A stretch of 38,413 bases of DNA from CAYXVF01 sp964468125 (GTDB taxonomy: Bacteria; Myxococcota; XYA12-FULL-58-9; CAYXVF01): contig CAYXVF010000059.1 of assembly GCA_964468125.1 (NCBI GenBank), forward strand, positions 1 through 38,413, given 5' to 3'. This document shows positions 9,423-17,420 of the stretch, in pieces. Positions within the stretch are counted from its first letter, which is position 1. Each line of letters begins with the position of its first letter. A program made the translations under genes and the position numbers. The notes under the pieces were generated by a model. It did no database searches. It saw nothing but the letters and a program-made list of their open reading frames with translations, and had not been told where the DNA came from.

Positions 9423-10568
9423 ATGGCTCCTTACATGCCCGAATCGTTGTCCAAACGCGCCCAGAGTCTTGCCGCTTCGGTCTACAAGGTCGGCAAACCA
9501 CCGGAGGGGGTCGTCCCTGTGCCCCTGAACGTCGGCGACACATTTCTGCCCCCGCCGGAGCTCGAGCTCGATGACCAAGAGCCACATCGCTACACGCCGC
9601 CCGCGGGGATCCCCTCGCTCCGTCAGGCCTTGGCGGAGCGGATCGGGCACCGCAATCAGCTCTCTCTGAGCGCGAGCCAGGTCGTCGTGACGCCGGGTGG
9701 TACCGCCGCGCTGTCGGCGGTGGTGGGAGCTATCGTCGATCCCGGCGACGCGGTGCTCATCAGTGCCCCTCATTGGCCGCTCATCGCAGGCATCACGCAA
9801 GTCTCACTCGGCGAGCCCATTCGTGTGCCCGTCTTCGACGGCGAGCTGAGCGCTGAGCGTGTGACGAAGCAGCTCGATCGCCATTGGCGTCCGGGCACGC
9901 GCGCCCTCTACGCCAATCCGATCCACAATCCCACCGGGCGCATGCTCTCGCTGGCGGCGGCCGGGGCCATGGTGGAGTTCGCGCGGAGAAAGGACCTCTG
10001 GATCCTCGCGGACGACGTTTACGAAGACTTCGTCTACAGCGACGCGGACTGGCCACGTCTTCTTTCGATGGCCCCGGAACGTACGGTGCACATCGGGTCG
10101 GCGTCGAAGGCATTCGGTATCGCGGGCGCGCGAGTGGGGTGGGCTGCGGGCCCGGAGCCGTTGATCAAGGCGGCGCTCAAGCTGCATCTGAACACCGGCT
10201 ACTGCGCGCCACGCTGGGGTCAACGGGTGGTCGAGCAACTGTTGGCTCCGGAGGGACCAGGGCCCCGCTGGCAAGCGACGGCGCGAGAGGCCTACGCGGC
10301 CTCCGGTCGCGCAGCGGCGGCGCGGCTCGGCGTCGCAGCCCCGCTCGGAGGCCAGTTCATGTTCGTGGACGTCTCCGACGTCCTAGACCCCGCATCCGAT
10401 GATCCGCTGCTGCCCTTTCTCCAACGCTGCCTCGACGAGGGCGTCGCGCTCGCTCCAGGTACGAGCTGCGGGCCATTCCCCGCGCACGTGCGCGTGTGCT
10501 TCACCTCCGCGAGCCCCGAAGAAGTCGCCCGGGGTGTCGATGCCATGGCGCGGGTCATGGGGCGCTGA
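9423..10568 (+). CDS. PLP-dependent aminotransferase, class I/II (fold type I)
   Basis: A cytoplasmic pyridoxal-phosphate enzyme of 381 residues, in the aspartate/aromatic aminotransferase superfamily. The PLP lysine is in SASKAFGIAGARVGW (K229). The ring-nitrogen Asp is in ADDVYEDF (about 197) with Tyr 200. The cofactor Asn is in NPIHNPTGR (about 169). PGGTAALSAVV (91-101) forms the phosphate-binding turn. HVRVCFTSA near the C-terminus would supply the Arg that binds the substrate carboxylate. HYTPP-type text before GIPSLRQALAERI is typical of the family. The substrate cannot be told from sequence. The ATG at 9423 is the first start after an in-frame stop at 9399, but the Shine-Dalgarno is weak. 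It converges on the outer-membrane protein gene, and its neighbours do not point to a pathway. Confidence 0.88.
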   Translation: MAPYMPESLSKRAQSLAASVYKVGKPPEGVVPVPLNVGDTFLPPPELELDDQEPHRYTPPAGIPSLRQALAERIGHRNQLSLSASQVVVTPGGTAALSAVVGAIVDPGDAVLISAPHWPLIAGITQVSLGEPIRVPVFDGELSAERVTKQLDRHWRPGTRALYANPIHNPTGRMLSLAAAGAMVEFARRKDLWILADDVYEDFVYSDADWPRLLSMAPERTVHIGSASKAFGIAGARVGWAAGPEPLIKAALKLHLNTGYCAPRWGQRVVEQLLAPEGPGPRWQATAREAYAASGRAAAARLGVAAPLGGQFMFVDVSDVLDPASDDPLLPFLQRCLDEGVALAPGTSCGPFPAHVRVCFTSASPEEVARGVDAMARVMGR

Positions 10569-10618
10569 ATCACACGCGGTCCAGTCGAGATGACTGGCGG
10601 GCATCGCGTGAGCCGCGT

Positions 10619-13177
10619 TCAAAACGGAATGAAGCTCTGCAGAAAGCCGATGTAGATCGTGTAGGGCAGCCGGTCATCGTCGAGCGCGCAGCGGTTCAAT
10701 GGAAAGCCGAAATCGATCGTGAAGGCGGCGGGCGACACGTTCAACACGTCACCGATGAAGCGCAGTCCGTAGCCGACGTCGGAGAACACATCGCTGGAAC
10801 ACGCGGCGTCCGGTGATCGAAAGCGGGCTTCGGGCATCCAGATCGCGTCGGCAAAGACCGCGCCCTCGAGGCGCGTCCACATCAGAAGCCCCAGAATGTC
10901 GACGCGTTGCGCAACCGCGAGCGCATGACGCCACTCGAGGCTCGCGATGGCTCGCGTCTCACCGCGCACCTCGAAGCTTTCGTATCCACGACCGCCGAGA
11001 TTTCTCCCGCCGAGGCGCAGTTGGTCCTGCGCGGGGGCTTCGCCAAAGATGCCGTTGAAGCGCAGCCGTCCGAGGAGGCCCTGATGAAAGCCGAGAGGCA
11101 AGATGTAGAAGGCTGCGGCACTCACCCGCCCGGAGACATCGATTCCGCCACTGTCGCGCTGGCTCGCAACGGCGGTGGCACTCAGAGTCAGCCCGCGCCC
11201 CTCGAAGCTATAGTAGGGGCTCAGACGGTCGTCGTAGCTGTACCCGACCGACCAACTCAGCTGATTGACCGGCTCGGCCATTGAGCCGTCGCCAAAGGTT
11301 TCCGCACCGAGGCGCTCGAAGCCGACGGCTGTGGAAACAGAGCTCGACAGACGCAGGGGGGTGAGGAGATCGCCGAAACCGTAAGCGGCGCTCACGGCGA
11401 CTCCGCCGGTGAAACCGCCGGCGTTTCGCTGATCCGCCGCCGCCACGACGAGGCCGAAGCGGTAGCGTTGGTCGTAGGTCTGGCGCAGCGTGAACGAGGA
11501 CGACAGAGCGAGACCTTGCCCCGTGACGGCCACGAGACCGGTGATGTTGTTCAACAAAAAGCGCCAGCGCGCCGGTGTCTCGTTGTTGTGTTGCGGTAGC
11601 TTGCCATAAACAGTCGAGCGCTCCACGAGGCGACCCGCCGGATCGATCCGCACCCGCTCGGGCGGTCCCGGTGCGTCCACGACCACCGTCCCCGGACCGA
11701 GGCGTAGGACACGGTGACGCTCACCGTCCGCATCCACCACCTCGACCTCCACGGGCTCCTCCACGTCTCCGGGGCCCAGCTGGAGGACCTCGACGAGAAC
11801 CGACGCATCATCGCTGTCGATCTCCCCGATGGCGTAGTCGAGCGCGGGATAGGGGCCGAGAAAGGGTCGTATCCACTGATCGACCTGGGGCTCGCCCGCG
11901 ACCTGGGCCAGCACATACAACCACGGTTTACCGCTCGACGCGTAGAGCCGTGCCGCATCGCGCAGGGGGGCAACACCGATGCGGTCGACGAGCTTCTCGA
12001 ACAGGAGCTTGCCCCTGGGGCGGGTGTGAAAGAAATTGTCCGGGTGCGAGCGCGCTGGCGGTTCCTCGTCGAGCGCCTCGTAGAGTGCGTCTACGAGGGG
12101 AATCTGCGGTGCAAACTGCAGCGCATCGATCTCCGGGATCACGGCGAATCGGTCGAGGAGCTCATCGGCGCTCTCTTTGCCTCCGAAGCGTTCGATCTCT
12201 AGCAGATCGCGAATCGTCGAGCCCACCGCATCGGCGACGAGCCAGGGGTCGAGCTCGCGCTCGCGGGAGACGGTGATCCGAAGCGCGTAGGAGGCGAGCT
12301 GCGCACGCCAGACTGCGAGCTGGTGAAAGCCGATGAGGAGCCCCGTATCGAACAGCTGAAACGCGCGGTCGGAGAGCAAAAAACCGCCGTCAAAAGGTGC
12401 GATGAATCGCTCGCGTAAGGGAGCGCGTACGATCACCAACGGGTCGTCGACTGGCAGAGCGAAACGCGCGGCCGCCTCTTTCCCGATGGCGAGCGCCTCC
12501 CGAAGTGCCTCGCGCGCGTGCGGGCTACGCGCCTCGGCGAGGTCCTGGAGGTTCCAATTGGGCTCAGAGGCCCGCCGCTCCCAGCGGCGGGGGCCAGGGA
12601 CGAGCTGAGGGCCTGCCGCCGTTCCGTAGGCGTTCAGCCTAGGCGCCAGAAGGACCGGAACCGAACGCCCCAGGTGAGTGCCGGTGAGTGTCCTCCTTGT
12701 GCCGGCAGGAGTGCGGCTCCCGGCGATCCAGCCGTCGAAGCGCGCTGGTATTGAAATCCGGTAGTCGATGCGAGTCCAAGGCACGGTGGCCGAAAGGCGG
12801 TCGCCGGGCATCGGATGCCAACCGGAGAGTGCGTAGGTGGTCCCCTCGTGATGGCCGAGTGCTCCCACGCGTCGTGGAACTCGGGTCTCAAACTCGACGA
12901 TGCCGCTTCGCGACGTCCAGATGTCTTCCTGGCGCACGCCGTCGATGCGAATCCCGCCCCGATCGAAGCCCTCAGGGTACACCCAGGGCCGGCTGACGTC
13001 GTCGAGGCCCTTCGGTGTCTCGAGAACGGTGGGGTAGAGCGCGAAGTCGTGCTCTGCCGTGTTGCTGAGACAGGAGATCGAGCCCACGACGTCTCGAGCG
13101 GCGTCGTCGAAGCGCGCCTCGAGCAGCGCGTGCGAACAGCTGCCGGCGACAATCAATGAGGTGAGAGCGACGAACAA
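10619..13177 (-). CDS. Large outer-membrane protein: M1-peptidase-like region plus BamA-like C-terminal barrel
   Basis: An exported protein of about 852 residues. The hydrophobic N-terminus (ALTSLIVAGSCSHA) is a signal peptide; AGSC is a weak lipobox and SHA a possible signal peptidase I site. Residues about 190-460 look helical and resemble the catalytic half of M1 gluzincins, but where HExxH would be expected I see only GFHQLAVWRAQ (about 285), so a zinc peptidase is doubtful. Residues about 540-852 alternate like beta-strands. They contain LRLGGRNLGGRGYESFEV, an analogue of the Omp85 loop-6 motif, and end in SFIPF with the terminal Phe of BAM clients. It is probably a surface-antigen-type barrel with a periplasmic domain. 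The start codon is uncertain: TTG at 13177 is the only start after the in-frame TAG at 13202-13204, and it lacks the usual positive N-region. Partner and substrate are unknown. Confidence 0.72.
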   Translation of the reverse strand: MFVALTSLIVAGSCSHALLEARFDDAARDVVGSISCLSNTAEHDFALYPTVLETPKGLDDVSRPWVYPEGFDRGGIRIDGVRQEDIWTSRSGIVEFETRVPRRVGALGHHEGTTYALSGWHPMPGDRLSATVPWTRIDYRISIPARFDGWIAGSRTPAGTRRTLTGTHLGRSVPVLLAPRLNAYGTAAGPQLVPGPRRWERRASEPNWNLQDLAEARSPHAREALREALAIGKEAAARFALPVDDPLVIVRAPLRERFIAPFDGGFLLSDRAFQLFDTGLLIGFHQLAVWRAQLASYALRITVSRERELDPWLVADAVGSTIRDLLEIERFGGKESADELLDRFAVIPEIDALQFAPQIPLVDALYEALDEEPPARSHPDNFFHTRPRGKLLFEKLVDRIGVAPLRDAARLYASSGKPWLYVLAQVAGEPQVDQWIRPFLGPYPALDYAIGEIDSDDASVLVEVLQLGPGDVEEPVEVEVVDADGERHRVLRLGPGTVVVDAPGPPERVRIDPAGRLVERSTVYGKLPQHNNETPARWRFLLNNITGLVAVTGQGLALSSSFTLRQTYDQRYRFGLVVAAADQRNAGGFTGGVAVSAAYGFGDLLTPLRLSSSVSTAVGFERLGAETFGDGSMAEPVNQLSWSVGYSYDDRLSPYYSFEGRGLTLSATAVASQRDSGGIDVSGRVSAAAFYILPLGFHQGLLGRLRFNGIFGEAPAQDQLRLGGRNLGGRGYESFEVRGETRAIASLEWRHALAVAQRVDILGLLMWTRLEGAVFADAIWMPEARFRSPDAACSSDVFSDVGYGLRFIGDVLNVSPAAFTIDFGFPLNRCALDDDRLPYTIYIGFLQSFIPF

Positions 13178-13263
13178 GGCGAATGTGCGGCGTTGCCGTA
13201 CCTAGCGTTTTGTGACAATCCTCTTAAGCAACGCCCCGGTACCACAAACGAGACTTTTGAGCC

Positions 13264-15111
13264 ATGAGCGACGACAGCGAGAGCATCGACGAAGTCGAAG
13301 AGGTGGAGCCTCTCGAAGACGCCGAGCTGGTCGAAGACGCCTCTCCCGAGGAGCTGAGTGACGCGGATATCGTCGAGGCGTCACCCTCCGCACCTCCCGT
13401 GCGCCGCGCCCAGCGTCTGCAATTCGACGATGTGAGCCCGGAGGATCGAGATTTCATTCGACGGGTCTTCTTCCAGGTACGCGACGTCGACTTCCGCGCA
13501 CCGCCTCCGCCGCCTCGCAAAGATCTGAGCGGCCTCGACAAGAAGATGCAGTTCCTGCGCGAGAAAGTGCGCGAGCTCGAACGTGACCTCGCTCGCGTCG
13601 GCCACATCTGGTCGATCAAGGAACGCCAGGTGAATCTCGTCGAGAAAATCATCGGCGAAAAAGAAGAAGAGCGGGCCGCCGCAGCTCAACGCTACGACCA
13701 GGTCAAGGCACAAGCCACTCAGTCCTCCACGCGCGCCCGGAAGGAAATCTCGCGCCTCAACGATCGGATCAGCGAGCTCTCGGGCCAAAAGGCGACTCTC
13801 GAGGACGAGCTTCGCGCTCTAAAAAACCTGCACGAGCGAACCACCGCGGACCTGAGCAAGCGGCTGGAGAAAGAAGAGAAAGAGAAGAACGCGCTCGTCG
13901 CGGATTTTCGCCAGAAGATCGAGCAGGCACAGGCCGCGTTCAACCAGCTGCGAGAGCAGAGCGGCGCCCGCATCTCGGAGCTCGAAGGGCGCCTGAATGA
14001 GACCGAAGGCGCGCTGGCGACCACGACCGGTGAGCTCGAATCCGCTCGGGGAGAGATCAGCGAGATCAGCGACGACCTTGCCAACAAGGAAGCCCTGCTC
14101 GAGTCGACGCAAAACGAGCTCACCAATGCGCGCAACGAGCTCGGGCATCAAGTCGCCGAGCTCGAGGAAAAGAACGAATCTCTCGAGAAAGACCTCGGGA
14201 CGACGCGCTCGGCGCTTGCTGAGAGCGAGCAGCGGGAAGCCAACCTCCGCGCGGACGGTGAAACGAAGGATGGACGGATTCAGGAGCTCGAAAATGAGCT
14301 CTTGGAGACGAGAGACTCGGCCACCGCGCGCGAATCGGAGCTCGAGGATCAGCTCTCGTCTGTTCGCGGCGAGTTCGATCAACGCAGCGCCGAGCTCGAG
14401 CAGACCCGTTCGGACCTCTCTGCGAGCGAAGAGAGTCTCAAAGGCACCCGCACCGAGCTCGAAGCGCGCATCGCCGAGCTCGAATCACAGCTGGCGGGGG
14501 CTCGCAAACAGCACGAGCAGACCCTCGCGACCGTCGAGGAAAAGGAGCGAATGCTCGGTGCGCTGACCGACGAGATGAAGAGCGGCCGCAGCGAGCGTGA
14601 AGAGCGCATTCAGGAGCTCAAGGCGCTCATTGGGACGCGAGAGGAGGAAGCGTCCCGCCTCCGGAGCGAGATCGACAGCGCCCGAGGCGAATTCCAACAG
14701 ATGGCCGAACAGTTCGAGGCGACCCGAACACGCGTTTCGTCCCTCGAGAGCGAGCTGGAGGCGGCACGGGAGGAAGCGCGGCTAGCGCGCTCGGACGCGG
14801 ATGCGCTCTCCACGAAGGTCCAAGACCTCGAAGCGGCGAGTGCGGGCCTCGAGGACTTGCCGACGGAGGAGGTCGCTGCCGAGGGGGGCGAAACGGACCC
14901 GCGGATCGAGCGTCCGGAGGTCGGCGCGGATCTGCGCGGCTTCGAGACCGATCCCAACGTCCGGGTCGACGAGCTGCCCAAAGAGGAAGACGACGGCGCC
15001 TACGACGAGAAGACCCAGATCATGCGCCAGAGTGACGTAAAGCCGACCGTGGGCGAGCTGCCGTCGGAGGCGTCCGACGCCGGAGAAACGGAGTGGCCCG
15101 GAAAGGGCTGA
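13264..15111 (+). CDS. Long coiled-coil protein with acidic ends
   Basis: A 615-residue cytoplasmic protein, unrecognised by family. Residues 1-45 are strongly acidic (DDSESIDEVEEVEPLEDAEL). A short folded-looking stretch (QRLQFDDVSPEDRDFIRRVF, about 52-75) and a poly-Pro hinge (PPPPPR) come next. From about 90 to 535 the protein is almost unbroken heptad sequence rich in Glu, Arg, Leu and Ala (LREKVRELERDLARV; LESELEAAREEARLARS), a long parallel coiled coil. The tail (about 540-615) is acidic and Pro/Gly-containing, with short repeated motifs (VDELPKEEDD, VGELPSEASD, KTQIMRQSD). Myxobacterial polarity and motility proteins such as AglZ and FrzS have similar coiled coils, but the receiver or pseudo-receiver domain those proteins carry is missing. 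It could be a scaffold. ATG at 13264 is clear; the gene stands alone between divergent and unrelated neighbours. Confidence 0.75.
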   Translation: MSDDSESIDEVEEVEPLEDAELVEDASPEELSDADIVEASPSAPPVRRAQRLQFDDVSPEDRDFIRRVFFQVRDVDFRAPPPPPRKDLSGLDKKMQFLREKVRELERDLARVGHIWSIKERQVNLVEKIIGEKEEERAAAAQRYDQVKAQATQSSTRARKEISRLNDRISELSGQKATLEDELRALKNLHERTTADLSKRLEKEEKEKNALVADFRQKIEQAQAAFNQLREQSGARISELEGRLNETEGALATTTGELESARGEISEISDDLANKEALLESTQNELTNARNELGHQVAELEEKNESLEKDLGTTRSALAESEQREANLRADGETKDGRIQELENELLETRDSATARESELEDQLSSVRGEFDQRSAELEQTRSDLSASEESLKGTRTELEARIAELESQLAGARKQHEQTLATVEEKERMLGALTDEMKSGRSEREERIQELKALIGTREEEASRLRSEIDSARGEFQQMAEQFEATRTRVSSLESELEAAREEARLARSDADALSTKVQDLEAASAGLEDLPTEEVAAEGGETDPRIERPEVGADLRGFETDPNVRVDELPKEEDDGAYDEKTQIMRQSDVKPTVGELPSEASDAGETEWPGKG

Positions 15112-15201
15112 GCGCGCGCCGGCGAAAAGCTGAGTTTCCGAACAAGTACGCATCGACCGGCGGAAACTGCCGAAACTCGACATACAGCAACGGAGGCTGC
15201 C

Positions 15202-15648
15202 ATGGGGCCGGGGTATTTCGGAAAGATGGATCGGAAGTGTGTCGGAGACCCGGTGGAGCCACAGTGCGTCAACGCGAGCGATACGCGAAAGATTCGCGAT
15301 CCCGAGCTGACCGCATTCGCACTCAGTCGCGGCATCGAGACCCGATCGGTGGCTCTCGTGTTTCGCGCTCCCACCCCGCAAATGGGTCGTTTTGGAGCGC
15401 AGGCGCTCACCTCTGAGGAGCAAAAGGAACGGGCGCGCGTGATGAGCGAAGCCCGTGTGCTCATGCGAGAGGTTCTTGGATGCGAAGGAAACGCCTCTCA
15501 GGGCATGCGCGTCGAGGTGACGCCAGAGCAGCTGCGACGCTTGCTCATCTCCGATCTGGTCGCCGAAATCGTGCCGAGCGCCACACTCCAGTCGCGCGCA
15601 CCGGTGGGCTCGGGTGGGGCAGGCGGGATCTTCGCAAGCTGGCGCTGA
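15202..15648 (+). CDS. Hypothetical protein, 148 residues
   Basis: I do not recognise this protein. The start is well supported: GGAGG lies six bases before ATG 15202. The sequence begins MGPGYFGKMDRKCVGDPVEP and has a central helix-rich block (LTSEEQKERARVMSEARVLMREVLGC) and a second helix (TPEQLRRLLISDLVAEIV). It ends with a Gly-rich tail (VGSGGAGGIFASWR). There are three Cys (in KCVGD, PQCVN and LGCEG), no signal peptide and no membrane segment, so it is probably cytoplasmic. It ends five bases from the convergent oxidoreductase gene. Codon use matches its neighbours, which supports a genuine gene. Confidence 0.6.
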   Translation: MGPGYFGKMDRKCVGDPVEPQCVNASDTRKIRDPELTAFALSRGIETRSVALVFRAPTPQMGRFGAQALTSEEQKERARVMSEARVLMREVLGCEGNASQGMRVEVTPEQLRRLLISDLVAEIVPSATLQSRAPVGSGGAGGIFASWR

Positions 15649-15652
15649 CCGG

Positions 15653-16594
15653 TCAGCTCGGGATCGGGATCGTCAGAGACGTTTTCACGGCTTCGGCGAG
15701 CTCGAGCGCTCGGAGCCCTTGCTCGCCGTCCACGACCGGCGCGCGTTGCTCCTGAATCGCCATCAAGAAATCATGGTCTTGGTTGGCGAGGGCGTCGCCC
15801 GGTGGAACCTCCACTGGCTCGCCTGCGAGCTGCATGAGCGTCCCCTGCGAGCCCGCCGCGCGTCGAATGCTCTTCACCTCTCGCGCTTGGCAATCGATCG
15901 ACACATAGCGCTCCCGGGTGAAGACTCGGATCTTGCGCGAGGGCTCGAGGCTGCCCCGGCTCGCGGAGAGCTGGGCCACCGAGCCATTCTCGAACTCGAG
16001 ACGAGCGGCGGCCATGTCCGTCTCCGCGGTGAACACCGGCACACCGACCGAGCGCGCTTCTTTGAGCGGGCTCTTTACGAGAGTCGCGACGATGTCGAGG
16101 TCGTGGATCATCAGGTCCAGGACCACGTCGATGTCGGTGGAGCGGCCGGTGAAGGGTCCCAAGCGCTCGGCGACGATATACCCCGGGGTGTCGAGGAGAG
16201 CGAGGGATGCCGACACCGCCGGATTGAAGCGCTCCGTGTGCCCTACCTGCAGCAGGCGACCCGCAGAGCGTGCCGCCTCGACCAGGGTGCGCGCCTCGCC
16301 AACGGTTTGCGCGATGGGCTTTTCAATCAAGACGTGTAGCCCCATGCCGATCGCCTCGAGGCCGGCCTCGAGATGATGGACCGTGGGCGTTGCGATGATG
16401 GCGGCATCTACCCGGCCCTCGAACGCTTGCAGGCTCGGCTCAGCGGGGATGGAAAACGTCTCTTGGACGCGCTCGCGTTTCTCCGGACTCACGTCTACCG
16501 CGCCGATGAGCTCGGCTTGGTCATCGGCCGCCAGTTTTTGCAGGTGATAGGTGCCGAGATGCCCGGCTCCCACCACGACGACCCGCACTGCCAT
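15653..16594 (-). CDS. Gfo/Idh/MocA-family NAD(P)-dependent sugar oxidoreductase, last gene of lpx operon
   Basis: A 313-residue cytoplasmic dehydrogenase. The N-terminal Rossmann fold starts VRVVVVGAGHLGTYHLQKL with the dinucleotide Gly motif at about 9-14. The family signature EKPIAQT (about 93-99) supplies the catalytic Lys. GHTERFNPAV and DLMIHDLDIV mark the substrate side; the HD pair is conserved in the family. It starts four bases after lpxA, so it is almost surely co-transcribed with lpxD and lpxA. In Acidithiobacillus ferrooxidans a family member, GnnA, oxidises UDP-GlcNAc at C3 so that GnnB can aminate it, giving amide-linked lipid A. Position makes a GnnA-like job plausible, but no GnnB-type aminotransferase lies in this operon. 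The substrate is therefore inferred, not shown. Confidence 0.85.
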   Translation of the reverse strand: MAVRVVVVGAGHLGTYHLQKLAADDQAELIGAVDVSPEKRERVQETFSIPAEPSLQAFEGRVDAAIIATPTVHHLEAGLEAIGMGLHVLIEKPIAQTVGEARTLVEAARSAGRLLQVGHTERFNPAVSASLALLDTPGYIVAERLGPFTGRSTDIDVVLDLMIHDLDIVATLVKSPLKEARSVGVPVFTAETDMAAARLEFENGSVAQLSASRGSLEPSRKIRVFTRERYVSIDCQAREVKSIRRAAGSQGTLMQLAGEPVEVPPGDALANQDHDFLMAIQEQRAPVVDGEQGLRALELAEAVKTSLTIPIPS

Positions 16595-16598
16595 GGCC

Positions 16599-17420
16599 CT
16601 AATCCTCGTCCACGTCCGGAGCCACCGCGATCTGGCGAGGTGCCGCGATACCGCGCTTCGCGCTCCGAATGAAACCGCACATTTCCTTCACGAGCTGCGA
16701 TTCATCCGCGAGCTCCTTTTCGACCCGCTCGAGCGCGACCATGCGCGTTTCCTGCGTTCGGAACAGGCGCTTGTAGGCCGAACGAATCGCTGAGACCTCT
16801 TCGCGCTCAAAGCCAGCACGTTTCAACCCGATGGCGTTGATGCCTACGAGCTGTGCCCGATCACCCTGGGCGATACAGAAAGGCGGAACGTCCTGCACCA
16901 CCATCGCGCCACCGCCGAGGAAGGCGTAGCGCCCGACACGGCAGAACTGGTGAATCGCAACGAGGCCACCCACTGTCACACGGTCCGCGACCTCGACGTG
17001 ACCGGCGAGGGCAACGCCGTTGGCAACGATCACTCGGTCGCCGATGATGCAATCGTGGGCCACGTGCGAGTAAGCCATGAACAGGCAATCACTCCCGATC
17101 ACGGTTTCCATGTGGCCGCCGGCCTCGGTGCCGATGTTGAGCGTGACCGACTCTCGGATGGTGTTGTTGTCGCCTACGATGAGACGCGCCGGCTCACCAC
17201 GGAATTTGAGGTCCTGAGGCACGGCGCCGATCGAGGCGAAGGGGAAGACCGTGTTGTTCGCGCCCAGCGTCGTGTGGTTATCCACCACGACATGCGAGAG
17301 CAGCTTCGTTCCGGCCCCCATCTGTACGTGGGGCCCGACGATGCAGTAGGGGCCGATTTCGACGGAGTCGGCGAGCTCCGCCTTGGGATCGACGATCGCG
17401 GTGGGGTGAATCGTAGCCAT
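16599..17420 (-). CDS. lpxA: UDP-N-acetylglucosamine acyltransferase LpxA
   Basis: LpxA catalyses the first step of lipid A synthesis, adding a 3-hydroxyacyl chain from ACP to UDP-GlcNAc. The protein is a left-handed beta helix built of hexapeptide repeats (ADSVEIGPYCIVG, GDRVIVANGVALAGHVEV), then a helical C-terminal domain (FEREEVSAIRSAYKRLFR). The catalytic His is in AYSHVAHDC (H122, matching H125 of E. coli). IHQFCRVG, DVPPFCIAQGDRA and GINAIGLKRAGF are diagnostic of LpxA. The preferred ATG at 17420 overlaps the lpxD stop as TGATG; a TTG one codon earlier is possible but unlikely. Length 273 residues, normal to slightly long. The C-terminal tail (PRQIAVAPDVDED) is a short extension. Confidence 0.96.
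   Translation of the reverse strand: MATIHPTAIVDPKAELADSVEIGPYCIVGPHVQMGAGTKLLSHVVVDNHTTLGANNTVFPFASIGAVPQDLKFRGEPARLIVGDNNTIRESVTLNIGTEAGGHMETVIGSDCLFMAYSHVAHDCIIGDRVIVANGVALAGHVEVADRVTVGGLVAIHQFCRVGRYAFLGGGAMVVQDVPPFCIAQGDRAQLVGINAIGLKRAGFEREEVSAIRSAYKRLFRTQETRMVALERVEKELADESQLVKEMCGFIRSAKRGIAAPRQIAVAPDVDED

Noticed and set aside
9423..10568. Aminotransferase as the missing GnnB partner of the lpx-linked dehydrogenase
   Set aside because: GnnB belongs to the DegT/DnrJ/EryC1 aminotransferases; this one has the aspartate-aminotransferase motifs (NPTG, SASKAFG).
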